From: Chionis minor
Taxonomy: Eukaryota > Chordata > Aves > Charadriiformes > Chionididae
Length of the DNA: 64,000 bases
Direction: 5' to 3'
NCBI GenBank assembly: GCA_013398295.1
Contig: VZSF01011283.1
Span: forward strand, 34,553 to 98,552
Shown here one piece after another: positions 24,549 to 37,386 of the stretch. The notes under the pieces are model-generated. The model did no database searches, was not told the DNA's origin, and was given only the letters and a program-made list of their open reading frames with translations. The first letter of the stretch is position 1; each line of letters starts with the position of its first letter. A program made the position numbers and the translations under genes.

Positions 24549-24877
24549 CTATGCAGCAGTTCATTTTTACCCCTTCAGGTTATCTATAAAGGCATATCCC
24601 TTTGAAAATTCATGTCCCCACTGGTTTTGAAGAAAATGGGCTGTAATTAAGCAAAGTTGCATTAGTTACAGAGTTGTCATTTGCCAAAACACCAAATACA
24701 TAAAAGCAGGGGAAATGCATCATTAAGGACATAAATCTTCTCTTCTACCCACCTAATAAATCAACACATTATTCTTATCAGGTACAAAGTACAGCACACT
24801 TCATCATAGCTCCACAAATGTAACCCCCCGCCTGTTCTTTCAACAGCAGCATTACAATAAAGTGCAAAGCTTTCCTT
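24549..24877 (+). other. Possible terminal exon of an unknown transcript
   Basis: A strong acceptor-like signal (T12, then CCTTTTAG ending at 24548) is followed by 300-odd bases with no useful open frame. A canonical AATAAA lies at 24856-24861, 16 bases before an A15 tract at 24878. Together these could be the 3' exon and cleavage site of a non-coding or 3'-UTR exon on the plus strand. The A tract in the genome is also what a retrotransposed mRNA end leaves, but I see no flanking duplication and no recognisable parent. Every element also occurs by chance in AT-rich DNA. Confidence 0.2.
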
Positions 24878-24892
24878 AAAAAAAAAAAAAAA
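24878..24892. repeat. A15 run after an AATAAA
   Basis: Fifteen A located 16 bases past the hexamer at 24856-24861. Confidence 0.9.
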
Positions 24893-27444
24893 GAAAAAGT
24901 CTGGACTCAGATTTCTACAATGGCATAAATCAGTATAGTTCTTTCAGCTTCAGAGATTCTGAGTTGTTTTACATTAGTTGAACATGTGATACATTATATG
25001 TGAACTTTTTTATTCCACTCCATTATTCTCCTTTGCTTTTGGAGCTAATATTCTCCTTTGACTCCTATATGTTGTGGGCTGGTAGGATCCTATTTCTAAA
25101 TCAGAACTGCTCTCTCCTTAAAAATGTGTTCTAGCTCAATCATGAATTAATGTAAGGCAGTATTAGGTGGTTGATCAGACTCCATCATCTCATTTGCTCC
25201 TTTTCACTTGCAATGAGTGAAGCTGTTTAATGAGCTCAAGAGCAACAGAATTTGGTCTTCCCCAAAGCCTATGCAACCCATCCAGTCCTTCTCTCCATTG
25301 ATACCAATGGTTTTGGCTGAGGCCCTTGTTTTGGCAGGGTCATCCAGCCTTACCAACTGTGGGGTCTGCACTGCAGTTATGGGACGGTCTTGATGGAAGA
25401 GTCAGCACCGTGGTAGCAACAGTAATGACTTGAAGAAGCTCAGAGAGAGGAGAGGACTGGTACCATGAAAGTAGAAAGAGCAGGGATCAGATTAGGACTT
25501 GGTTTATTAGGCAATTTGCCAGGACAGAAAGAGGTATCCATATATCCAAGCCATGTTTGCTTCCTGAAAAGCTATTCCCAGCCACTCTAGGGAAAAGATG
25601 ATCAGAGAGACTAGCTGCAGTTAGGAAGCTGCAGGTTGAACCAGACACTCACAGGGTGTAAAGGTGTTTCCCTGTGGGGATTTCTATGGGATGTTCTTCA
25701 AAGGTGTCTTCCCTCCTTCCTGCAGTCCCTAGGTCATAGTGACTCTCAGTCCACCACTTTTTGCTTGCTTCACTTCTGCACCAGAGGCCACGTATTCACT
25801 AGTAATCCATGACTGATCTACTTTCTGGCCCTGCCAACAACAGTTACCTGGCCCAAGTTTGATCTTAAAGCCATGCTGTGCTTGAGAAACACAAACAACA
25901 CGTTTCAGAAACTTACTGGTAAAGTGGATTATGGAAGACTTTGTCTTGTGGTTCCAAACTGCTGAGAGACCATGGGTTTAAGGAGAAACTGCTGAATCTG
26001 CCCCCGCCTCGATCTCTGTAGCTTGAATAGAGGCCATGTCAGAGGGGAAGGTTGGTAACAGTGTGGATGGTAGGTGAACTTGGGAACAGCTTTGGGTTCC
26101 TGCTGGGCTGACAGTGCTGGCATGTCAAGGGGCACAGAGAAGAATCGGCTGCAAGGCTAATACAACCAACATGGTCACTGTGAAGCTCAATGTGGTGGAC
26201 AAAGGATGGCTGCAAATTTTGCCTCTCCTTAGGAAACAAACCATACGGAACTTAAGGACTCTCATGAAGTTGCAGCATCCCTGTGGTTATTATAGGTTTC
26301 TCTCTTCTTCCTGTTGTCTTAGGAAAGCAGGAAGTGTCCCATTCGGTGCTTCTGAAATCAGCAGGAGTCATATGACTTGCCTTCCACAGCAACAGCACAG
26401 AGCCAGTCAGACTGACCCAATATTTTTTTCCCATTTACTGCTGCTTGCATTCTTTGCATCCTTCCTCTCCTCTGGCTCTGTGAAAGCATTTCTCGTTGTG
26501 CAGCAATCAGCCCTGAACCCAGATGGATACATTTCTGCTAATTCTGTGGTTTCCACAATAGGGGGTGGGTATTGTTGATACTTGGCAAAGATTGGGTGCA
26601 GTGCTCTCTGCCTAGCTGGCTGGTTTCTGATATCTCTTTTTACTGAGGACATGACCCTGGCCAGGTGAGCGAGTACTTACATGACCACAAAAGAAATGAC
26701 ATTTCCAAAATGCAGTTGATCTCCATAGTAAGTTCCCCAGAGATTTCATGGGTGTACACCCCAGCTTCCCTGCGGTATACACAAAGGGCTTGGTGGAGAA
26801 CTCTTTGGACACAAACAGCAAAATACATTCTTAGTCCCAGGCAGATCACAACTAAGGAACGTACATAACAAATCACAGTCAGAGAAAGAGCATGAAGAGA
26901 TTTTAAAAAAATCAGTGACTATAATTTTTAATCCCAGTGATAGACAATTACTGTATTTCTTAAATCCAACACCATAAAGTTTAGTTACTGAGTAGTCTGA
27001 GCCAGAACTCATAATTAAGATAGAACTTTAATATACAGCAGTTGATCTATGAGCATTAGAGGAAAGATCCTGAGAGGAATAATCTAAGACGTGAATGTCT
27101 TGTCTTCCGTGCCAGGATGCTGCTCTCCGAACCAGTTAAAGGAGTCTTGTTAGAAAGATTTTGGGGTGACACAGGGCATCACAAGATTTTTAACAGATGT
27201 CCTCATGGATTCAAAGATTATCTGAAAGACTTGTTTTTCAGCAAGATTAACATCTTCTGAAGGAAGTGTTAGGCAGAGGGCTTTGATTAAGATATTCAGA
27301 GCAAAATCTCACTCTTACAGCAAATAAACAAAAAATTTAAGCTGTGCTCTGGACCCGTAAACACTTGCCAGGTTTCAGCTGATGACTTATAATCAAATCT
27401 GCATGCAGTCTGGAAAGGAAACTAGTCCATCTTATTGTTTTCGT

Positions 27445-27474
27445 GGGGTTTGGGGTGGGAGTGGGGGGGAGGGG
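27445..27474 (+). other. G-quadruplex-forming motif
   Basis: G tracts of 4, 4, 3, 7 and 4 bases (27445-27448, 27452-27455, 27457-27459, 27463-27469, 27471-27474) separated by loops of 1-3 bases. The following 70 bases are almost pure G/T on the same strand, so the strand asymmetry extends beyond the motif. This would favour G4 or R-loop formation if the region is transcribed; that is inference. Confidence 0.8.
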
Positions 27475-28015
27475 TTGTTTGTTGTTGGTGTTTGTTTTTT
27501 GGTTTTTGTGTGGTTTTTTTTTCCTGAACGCAGCCTATCTTTCCTCTCTTCCTCTTTGTTTTCGCTGTCTTCTGAAAGCAGATTACACAATTTACAAACC
27601 AGGCTGACTGTGCTATTTTTAAGTGAGCATCATTTTGAGTTTCAGGTTTCAAGTGAATCAAAAAGCACAAAAATGGTGGACTTGTACTTAAAAAAAGATT
27701 CTGACAACACCTGATGATTAAATTCTTGGATGTTCAGAGAGTCCTGGGTGCTCATCAAAATGGTGTCTTTTTAATTGTTACACTCATTATAAAAATAAAT
27801 GAAAATAAAACAACAGGACAACTGCAAGGTAGTGTTTGCTGCATGTTGTGAATTATAATGAGATTTTGAGCAAATAAACTCCACTCCAAAACAGGTGTTA
27901 AAGAACAATAACCACAAAATCCTACAAAAGAGAAGCAACCACCACTGTGACTTCAGGTTTCATTTGAACATGGGAAAGACAGACTTGAAAAGTGTTGTTT
28001 AATTGGAATTTTGAT

Positions 28016-28152
28016 TATTAATACAATATGGCACTAACAGCAGTACTAGAGGAGACCCACGCAGGGCTGAGCTGATTAATGAAGTTACTAGCCCATTGAG
28101 AGCTTAAAGTTGCCTGACAATTCAACCCATTAATTAGCAAGATGCCATATTC
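28016..28152. promoter_or_regulatory. Candidate conserved element with nested inverted repeats
   Basis: AATATGGCA (28025-28033) has its exact reverse complement TGCCATATT at 28143-28151. Inside these, GCTGATTAATG (28071-28081) pairs with CATTAATTAGC (28128-28138) at 10 of 11 positions. The TAATTA-type cores are typical homeodomain sites. No repeat family is recognised. The role is inferred from composition only. Confidence 0.3.
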
Positions 28153-28236
28153 CCTCCCACTGGGCATTGAACTCACACAAGCTTGCAGCTCTTTCTGCAA
28201 GTTTTTCAGAATTTCTTCTAGGAAGTTTTCCTTCTT

Positions 28237-28330
28237 CGTAAGAACATCCATGCCAAGTCAGATCAAAGGCTGTGTTGTCACTGAAAGTAGTCAATAGCAG
28301 GTCCCAAGGGGAGATTGTAACAACCTAAGA
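28237..28330. repeat. Possible ancient amniote repeat fragment
   Basis: The start 'gtaagaacatccatgccaag' followed by 'tcagatcaaaggctgtg' and 'agtcaatagcaggtccc' resembles a repeat common in reptile and bird genomes whose consensus runs 'aagaacagccatactgggtc', 'agaccaaaggtcc', 'agtggccaatgccagg'. Order and spacing agree, but the match comes from memory and the family name is uncertain (an L3/CR1-type end is likely). Confidence 0.4.
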
Positions 28331-28885
28331 ACATAAAGGCATTTCCTTAGAATATGCCCCTGATTTCCAGGATCTTGTTCCTTTCTCAGCCTGTGTAAAC
28401 TTTAAGCATCCATTATCAACTCCCACAAGGAATCCCACTGCTGACTTACCCTTTTTGTGGAGAACCAGCTGATACACGCATGTCATTTGCTATCTCAATT
28501 TTTCACCCCACAGAAAGAGAGGATGGGAGGCTGCTGTGATTACGTTGGTCATTTGCAGTTTTACCTTTCCAACAGGAATTTTCCCAGTAACTGAATGTCC
28601 CAAGAATCGTGAAGCTGGAAAATTGGTGTAAATCTCCCTTTGCATTGATTCAGTAGCTACATCAAAGATATAGACCTTTATTTATGCAACTTGCTTCCGT
28701 CATCCAACAGACTACATCTATCACAGCAGAGCAACTGTGCATTAGCATCTTCTACAGGGCAATCCCAAGACATACAGGAAAATTACCATTTCCTCTTAGA
28801 TTGTGTAGGAAAGTGCTATAATGATTTATAAATTAAACTTGAAACTGCCAAGTGTATTTTCATTGTCCCGCCAGAGAAAACTGTC

Positions 28886-28910
28886 AAAAACAAACAAACA
28901 ACACAAACAG
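28886..28910. repeat. CAAA-type microsatellite
   Basis: Short imperfect run of CAAA units ending in 'acacaaacag'. Confidence 0.75.
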
Positions 28911-30504
28911 ACTGGAATAGAGATTAAATCTGCTGGAAGGGGTCTGGAAACTGCTTACTTTATTTTCAAAACCAGTATAACACAAAGGCTAGATAGTAAT
29001 ACAGAATGAAAGAAAATTAACTGGGCTCATATATTTTTTTGTACATGCACAGGATGAAGTTGTCTTGCAGTCTTGCTCTACACATGTAGAACAATAAGTA
29101 ATCTTTTCTATTTTGCAAGGCTGATGCATGCTTACACAAGCTGCAAATCAAACCAAAATTCTTCATAAACATACTCTGAATGGACGCTGATTTTAGCCGC
29201 ATACAGCACTAGAATTTAGGAAAGAAAAGCTTTTTCTTTCTAGCAAGTTTCTAAATTCCACAAAGTAATCAGCAGGACTGGTGGAGGGAAATGAAAGGCA
29301 GTGGGAGAGGGGCAGAACGGTGTAAAGGACAAGTCTGTCTGTGAAGAGGCAGCTGAGGAAAAGCCACCCAGTCCAAGTGGCATCCATCCTGCATAATGCC
29401 TTCAGAAGTGCCCAAGTGAAAACAGAGATTCACTGAACCTCCACAGGAACATTTCCATGCAGAGCTGGAACAGGGTAGCTTTCCACAGCACTTTTTCTTC
29501 CTATTTGGCTGGGTCTTTCCCAAGAAATGTGCACAAGTATACAAAAGCCCATGTCCCATGTTCAGAGGTATTCAGAGCCATGATCGCATATCAGTTGAAA
29601 CTGGTTTGCCTGCTGGAAACCCAAGCTGTTGCAAACCTAGTGTGCTGCAGACACAGCCTGCTGCTCCTATCCATGATAGTTATTTGTGAGATAGCCCCAG
29701 GCTATTCAGAGTTGCGAGACCTGTGGATCCCTGGGTATGTGATGAATGGACAGCAGCAGTCACAGTCGTAATATGAGGACCTTACAGTAAGAGGCCTGGG
29801 ACTAGCCCCTGCTCCACTCCTGCTTCAAGCTAAGACCCCAGAACAGGCATCTCAATCCATCTTTAATCATTGCTTTAGGCAGTCTGTATATGGTCCCTAT
29901 ACTCTTGACGATTTGATGGGAATTAGACTCCTCACTCAACATCTCATTTTCTAGGCTGTTTTAGGTGCCTGCAGGTAAAGATAGGCACTTTACTAGATTT
30001 TTGCACAGCATCTAAAGAGGCAGGTGATTTCAGTGGGATGCAAGCACTTCATTTGCACTTTTGAGAGCACCATTAGGCAGCAGTGCATATTTTTAGGTGC
30101 ATAAATACTGTGGGAATTCAGGTTTGGAATGCAGTAAAGCACATGGTTGATGGGAGATCATGTCAGCTGTAAGAAATTCACTGCATTTTCCTCTGCTTAG
30201 AAAACCTGATACATGTCAAAGTTTGATCATAATCCTCACACAATTGGACGAGAAATGAAGGCACCTGGCCCCCACCACTTCCACAACCCAACCTACTGTA
30301 TATGCCTGATTACTCCTTTGTCTCTTTCTTTCATTTCTAGCAAATGAAATGCACACCACTAGAAGGAATTTCAGCATCTTTTAATTCTTTACAAGCCTTT
30401 AAACACAAGCCTCTCAATTTTATAAATTCTCTTTGCTTCAATAATACCAAGCTTTTTACATGGTGGGTTTTTTCACTAATGCTTTCTTCATAAGTGAGTT
30501 TAAT

Positions 30505-30570
30505 ATCTCATTACTATTTCATATATGTGGAAATTGAGGCACAGAGATGACAGCAATGTGTACAACTTCG
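30505..30570 (-). repeat. Possible MIR-like SINE fragment
   Basis: 'catatatgtggaaattgagg' followed by 'cacagagatgacagc' parallels the reverse-complement MIR box 'cagatggggaaactgaggca' plus 'cagagaggttaagt'. The upstream 'ctcattactatttca' would be the 'attattatccccattt' part. Short and worn. Confidence 0.4.
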
Positions 30571-30779
30571 CTTATCAGGCCAAATATGACAGTTTATTTC
30601 TGGACAAAAAATTATTTGTATTGATTTCACTAAATTCATCAGATATAGTCTGATATATGTAGTCTGTGCCACAAACATACAGCTTTTAAAAATATACTTC
30701 TTATAAAGAACTTGTTGCTCAGGTTTCCACATTATTAAGATACACTTGTGAGCATATAAAAGACAAATCTGCAATTAAG

Positions 30780-30792
30780 AAAAAAAAAAAAA
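30780..30792. repeat. A13 run
   Basis: Simple homopolymer. Confidence 0.9.
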
Positions 30793-32966
30793 TCACAGCG
30801 AGATATGGCTATTTCAAGAGAAAGAGAAGAGCTGCAGCAGCTCCAGCAGACTAAGAGTTAAGTCCCTGCTGAGGTCTCCTGCAGCCCTAGGTGTTTGAGT
30901 CCCAAACCAGGTGGAGTTTGAAGGCCTGATCAGTAATACCAAGACACACCATAAAAACAGCTGGTGGCCTTCAAGCATTTTTTCATGCGCAGAAGGGTGA
31001 TGTGGTGTATGAGGGATTATAGGCTAGGCTATGAATAGCAGAAAGAGCAAGCGCTCAGAGAATTTCTGTTTTTGTTAGGGTTTTGAGGCTTTTCTTGGTT
31101 GTTGCTGCTTTTTTTGTTAAAGTTGAGCCAACTTTTTAATGCGTACTGGTGGCTGAAAAGCAGACTTGTATAGGCAGCCATAAAGATTAATTTTCTTTAT
31201 GGCTAGAGAGGATCTGAGCAATGATAATTCTCTAGTAGAACAGGGGAAACTCTCCTAGTTTTTAATTGAAAGTGAATTCTAGAACGTTTCTTGCTTCTCT
31301 ATTTCTCTAGTCCTTTGAAGACAATAGAACTTCAAGCTGATGATCCTCTCTTCTTGTGTGAATACAGAAATTAGTAAGAAAACAAATAAGATTTCCAGTA
31401 TTTTTAGTGCAGTGCAAAGCAAGCTAGATGATTTATGAGGAAGTGAAAGATGAGATGCCCATGGTCTAGATAACTAGAATTCTGAAACAGCTGAGGTGAG
31501 AGACCTTTGCAGCAGTTTTCCTCTGATAAGCTAGAGCTGCAAACAAATGGCTTGGGTTTAGGTCTCTGGGTGGGATTCAGCTTCTGAGTTCAATATAACC
31601 CATGGATAATAAAAAACCGAAGAAGCTACTGTAAATAAATATACCATTCTCAGTTCAGAGTGATTTATGGTGTGGTGAAGGAGGGAACAAGCAAAAACAT
31701 GAAAGGTAGGAATTACAGCTGTATGACTGTTCTTTGGGTTGTTTTTAAGCCTGTCTTATTCTTGGGATTAGATTTGAATGCTCACATTAGGATATGCCTT
31801 CTTATGTGTACCTAACCAACAATTCTGGTAACATGTTGACAGCTGTTACCAACTTTGGCAAGCCCAGAGGTCGTAAAGAATTAGTTTCATACCTACTTTT
31901 GAAAATATACTTGCTTGCAGCAGACCCTGGAAGCTCCTTGACTGCAGGAAAGCTGGGAGGTCAGGCATAACCTGTCTTCAGAAGTGCTCTGGGACAGATC
32001 TTAGTGTCCCAAGTGCAAAACTTCAATCACAGCTCATGATTTTGTTGCTATAAGTTATAGACATGAAGGAAAAAAATAGGTGGTGACAAATTCTGTACTT
32101 GTGGAATCACAGTTTTCCCCTTATCCTTACTAAAGTGAAGGTCCTGCTGAGAGGGGACTATCTAAAGAGACCTCTTGTACTTCTGTGCCTCTAACAAAAG
32201 CAGAGCTTGTCTGTCTTTCTGAGACCTCATGTCTAGAACTTTTTGAAGTCACATTAGCAAGAAAAAAACCACCCTCCTTATCAAAGTCAGCAGAAAGCAA
32301 AAAGGTGGCAAAATATATTGCCACTCCTTGTGACTTATGGGAAGTTTCCCCTTATTTCTAGTCCCCACCCCTTTATTGTGATACTTCCAAGCATTGACTT
32401 CTTTGACAGCTTTTTTCTTTTTATTTGGGTTGCAATGGATGCTACAATATAAAGTGTCTGTGGCTTGGTGCAAGGTCTGGATGTCGTTGCTGAAGGGTCA
32501 GAAACTGTGGTAATGGTACCTTTAGAAAACACTTGGCAAAGGTCACCGATAACTCTGCTTATTTGGATGGTATTAGCCAAACTGTGCTTATGGCTGTTTC
32601 CAAGGGTGACTGAATCTGAGAGCTATCTGAAAGGTTTTCTTCCATGTGGTATTTTCTGTGATTGAAAAACAGCTTTTCCTCTTTTCTGTATGAGAGCACA
32701 CTTTTCAACCCAGCACTTCCCTATTTTGGGCACTGCAGGGGCCCTCTCCACTGAACCAATGTCATTGAGGAAGCAGGGAGGAGGTACTCTGTGTGTGGCA
32801 TTTTTCCTTAAAACCCCTTGTGCCCTTCTACATGCCATGTTGAGGGATAAAAATGCTTGTCTTCTCAGTCTCTGCCTCCAAAGCTGTTCATGACTTTCTT
32901 CTCTCCCTTCCTCCCCTGAGTCATCTTGGGCCTCCAATTTAGTCTATGGAGCTGCAATGAATCTTT

Positions 32967-32979
32967 AAAAAAAAAAAAA
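32967..32979. repeat. A13 run
   Basis: Simple homopolymer. Confidence 0.9.
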
Positions 32980-34177
32980 GTGTGCCTGCTGCACAGCCAA
33001 AGTTTCTGCAACCTTGGTACAGGAGCATATATGTCTTCCTTGAACATCTTCACCAACGGTGATGGGGAAAGCTGATCTGTTTGGCATGCAGCATAGTGGA
33101 AACTGTATGAAGCTGAGCCTGTCAATTCACAGTCCTTGCTATTAGACCTGTCTTGAAAAGGTTGACTTATCCACACAACAACTGCTTTTCCTAACAGTTT
33201 CAGAGCTAGAGCAGTTTAGGGGTGGTGGGAAATGAAGGGATGTTCCATACCTGGGGGTCCAAACTCATCCTGATGCCCCACTAACTAGGTCTTCTGTTGA
33301 GAAAGTAGATTATTCTCATCCTTGTGGGTTGACTCGCCTCTTTTTGGTGATGACTGCTACAAGATCTAGATAACTCCCCAAAGCAGACAGTGGTTCATTT
33401 CTAGTCTGTTAGCTCCTTGGAGTGCAGTTCAGTAGACAGCCATCTGCTCGTGCATTGCTTGTTTCAAAACTGGAAATGTTCCTGACTTCTGTTTTTTACT
33501 GTAAGCAGAGGATGCAGTTACAATAAACATTGTTAAACTAGTTCTGAGAGGGAGGAGAAAGTTATGCTGTAATTTTGCTGATGAGGTGAGAAGACCTGGA
33601 TTGTATGGCCTCCAGTGTGGAGTAAGCCCTCCTAACAACACAGTACAGAAAAAAAATCTGTAAGAAATCCTCTAGGAAATGCTGAACCATATCATGAATT
33701 TGAACTTGGCACCAAGGATGTGTTCTGTATTTTTCTAGCTTTCCATTGTGTCAGTGCAGATTTCCCTCACCCGGGGCAGGCAGTACATTAGAGACAGGCT
33801 GACTGAATCTGCATGGATGTCCATCTTCCTAAAAAACCTTATAGATTTTAACTTGAGACAACATATCCCTTTCAATCCATATAGTAGAGGAAAAAGTACA
33901 GCATGTGCACTTTGCCTTCCAGGATGACCATTCCCTTCACAGGTCTTTCTCCTTTTTGATTGTACTGTCACAAGGGACATAATATATTCTCACTTTATCA
34001 CATTTTCTGCAACAGTAATACTGAAACTCAGAGATGGATCATTGTCTACCTTATGTTGATCCTGCCTACTCTTGAGACACTAATCCTATGGATGAGCATC
34101 TCAGTTATCTTTTCTTTAATCAAGTAATGCTATTTTTAGCACGGACACCTTATATATTAAAGTAATGATAGCAGCTA

Positions 34178-34192
34178 TTTTTTTTTTTTTTT
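34178..34192. repeat. T15 run
   Basis: Simple homopolymer. Confidence 0.9.
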
Positions 34193-34734
34193 AACTGCAC
34201 TGGTAGAGGCTCAGAGATTTAAGCTTTACTGCTGAAAAAGAACTAAGGGCAATTGTGTTGAGGAAGAAGCAAGGGGAAAAATTCAGAGAAGGGTTTATGG
34301 AAGAGGAGAAAAAAAATCAAGGAGGAAGCATCCTTAGCAGGTGTGGGGTTGAGTGCTTATTTTTCTGGAAGGGATATTGCTCTCTAGACCCTGGAAAATT
34401 TGTAATCTGTATTAAGTATAGAACAAACTAAGGGAGAGAAGGATTCTGGGGAAAAACAGAGGAGATATGGTAGATGGTTGTGGGAAGGAAAGCCTGGGAA
34501 AGGAAGGAGAAATAAAATGAGAAAAGAGATATTAAAAGTAATAAAGGGACAGTACTTTTTCATTACTTTCTCTAAAATGCATGGAAATATGCATATTTCA
34601 TGCCTCTGTGTGTATGCAATTGTGTGTGACTCTAAGGGCCTGCGTATGGAGCAGCAAAGTGCATGTAAGTTTTCTGACACATCTGGAATACCTGCAATGC
34701 TCTGGGACATCAGGCAAAATAGATAGTGTAAGGC

Positions 34735-34800
34735 TTATTTAAATTATATATTTTTTTTAAAAAAAGAAGTTTAATGAATTAAATATGAAAATGAATAACG
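34735..34800. repeat. AT-rich low-complexity block
   Basis: Includes T8 directly followed by A7, a self-complementary centre, in a stretch with very few G or C. Confidence 0.7.
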
Positions 34801-37386
34801 CACATTGCACAGTAGCCCTTGAATTTGCTTTGATGTTATATGCAATTTATTTTGCATTTATTTATTTTTTCCCCTTATAGCTTCAGATTTTTCATTCTTC
34901 ATAATACAGAACTCATTGCAGGAGTTGTCAGGAGATACACTGGAGGTTTTAAACTGAGAAGAAAATTAGGAAACTGCAATCCTACTATCTCAATTTGTGG
35001 CTCATTGGTACTAGTGGTTTAATTCCACCTAAATTTTTCAGCAATCAAATAGGCTGAAAGATGGCCCTATAAGTGGTACAGTCAAGCTAAATGTTAAGAG
35101 GCAATTGATGTTTCTGAACTGTGGCATGTATCAAAGTCAGCACTTTGGGATGACTGCTGATAGGAGAGGTGATACTGTATTTAGCAATGCATGTATTTCT
35201 CCTCATAGTCATTAGACTGCTTTAGTTCTAGCTGTACATGTGGGTGGTCTTGGAGCTCTGTTCTGCAAGGTGGACAGTTTGCAAGGCAAGTGCAGTAGCT
35301 GTTCAAGGCAGAAAATATAGCTGTCTGCGTCTGAAGAAATGTCTGAGTGTAAAATCACCCTTTGGATTTCTGATGTCTTTGGTTTTCTAGTCAAGTGCAT
35401 TAGTAAACTGGGATTGTTCTGAATGCACCTACTTTTTTCCAAAGCTCCAAAAATAGGCACATAAGCAGTGAATACTGAAGTGAAACATTCACTTACATCT
35501 TTAACCTGCTATGATCTCTCTTCCACACAAATTCTCAAATCCCAAGTAAAAGTTGTCTGTACAAGCATTAGGATCTGTTAATTTGATATCACTAAAGTGG
35601 TGCAGGCAAAGACTTTGGGTTTAGTTTTTACTTCTATATTTTTTGACCTCAAACACTGTTCAAAGAACTCCATTATTTTTAAGATTTCAGAACATGTCAG
35701 CTGAAGAAAAGAGAAAAAAAAACAGACAAAGGTGCTGCAGGTGTTCTTCAAGTAAATCAAAAGCACTAGTAATTGCCTTTCATTTTATTTCAGAAAAATA
35801 GTATATTCATGACTCAGTATGGTGCTGTAGACAAATTAATATTAAGGGAAACACAGGGGAAGCTACAAGAACACTGAGAGCAGGAAGCATCTGAGAAGAG
35901 CTTTTCCTTTCTCTAATAAACAGAAGATGGAAATGCCTTTAGATGAGGTTTCTAAACAGATGTGTGCAGAGCTGTACGCTAGCTACGTCAAAGTAGGACA
36001 CAGATGTTGACTGAATAATTTTCCTACAACTTTTCCATATACATGCATGGCCAGCTAGGAGTTGCTGTAGTCATCACCGCCAGTGGTGATGTCAGAACAA
36101 TTGCAGTTCGGAAATTCCTGCTTCCAAACTGAGATTGACAGCCAGGAATACAGGGGAATACTACTACTCTCTTTGAGCTAACCTTGTGCCTATTACCTTT
36201 TGGTATATCATATAAGGCAATCGCTTAAACACTGGCAAAGCTATAAGCCTAGGAGAGATTGAGCTGTATCACTACTCTTAACATGAAGGCTTATCAGAAA
36301 AAGTTCTTCTACTCTTGTTGGGATTAAATTTCTCATTTCTCTTCATCTGCATTTCAACTATGTATTTTTACAGGCATGAGTCATCTAGCCCAAAGTTATG
36401 TATCCCTGTATAAGCAGTGTGTCTTCCCAAAGCAGAAGCCTGAAGCTTTTATAAGGAATTTAGTTTCCCAGTTTCTCCAAGGGAGGTATTGTACAGAGGC
36501 AGAATGCATGTGTAGCTAATGATTCAGTTCAAAGATGCTTTCAGCAGGGTAACTTGCACAGAACGCACAACTTGATGCAAATTGCAAGTATGCTTCTTGC
36601 CTAGCCTCCCCCAGTATTTCTCTACATACTTTCATCTCATAACTGAACAAGTTGCTATGCATATCTGCAAAAAAGATGTTCAAACAAATATTTTTCCCTC
36701 AGCAAAGACCCACACAGAACACTAAGTCCATGGAAAAATAAGGCCATTAAGGTATGGAGGAGTTATATATGGTATGGCATTTTTTCTGTACGCAGACAAA
36801 GCCTTTGTTACATGCTGTGTGCATTTGTGCATAGACATTTTAATTGTCCCTCAGTCACACTGATTTCTCTTGAAAGAGATCCTCCTCCCTCAAGCATGCA
36901 GTGCCTTGAGCACTCCCTTATAGGCACTTACCTGCGCCCCTGCTTCTCTTTGCCCTTCATCTCTCCAGTGATTCTGGCTTAAAGTTTTCCTTGATATGTT
37001 AGAAAGCCTTTTGGCAAAGATGTTCTTGTCCTGCTTTTTCAGGTGGATCCTATGTCTCCTGAGCAGTCCTTGTTCCTCAGAGCACAGTCCTGTAGTCGCA
37101 AAAGCTGAAACCCTGCCTGCAGCTCTAGCTCTACTACCAGCTATTGACTTGCAAAATACCTGCCTGTACATTCATTTTTTGCCTTCATCAACAGGATTGA
37201 AGAAAACACCAGCTAGGTTCCCTTCCCTTTCACTCCCACCTCCAGAGTTATGTAGTCATTCCTTATGTGGCTAGGGTGTCCCTTGGCATGGTCTCTGGTG
37301 CACACGTAGGTGAGCAGAGAGAGAGAATACTCCAAGGGCCAGATAAGACTTGGCTGTCTTTCTCTAACATGCTGGATCTGAGTTAA

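Larger units (their letters stand above)
20991..28236. other. Non-coding stretch, no gene recognised
   Basis: It contains MIR-like remains (21478-21545), T12 and A15 runs (24529-24540, 24878-24892) bracketing an exon-like interval described separately, and a G-quadruplex region (27445-27474) followed by a GT/T-rich stretch to about 27545. A TAAT-rich patch lies at 28016-28152. The 154-codon open run at 26114-26578 (plus) is the longest in the window. It has no signal peptide, domain or family resemblance that I can see and is crossed by open runs on the other strand. Confidence 0.65.
28331..37386. other. Non-coding stretch, no gene recognised
   Basis: Contains a CAAA-type run (28886-28910), an MIR-like remnant (30505-30570), A/T runs (30780-30792, 32967-32979, 34178-34192) and a very AT-rich block (34735-34800). 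At about 29940-30110 the motif 'taggtgc' or its reverse recurs, perhaps a worn repeat I cannot name. Open runs stay near or below 110 codons and show no family motif. Confidence 0.65.

Noticed and set aside
26114..26578. 154-codon open run on the plus strand, longest in the window
   Set aside because: No domain, no signal peptide, cysteine and serine spacing without pattern, and other frames are open over the same bases.
34861..35022. Exon after the acceptor-like 'ttccccttatag' at 34880
   Set aside because: The following open run is short and has no motif or donor.
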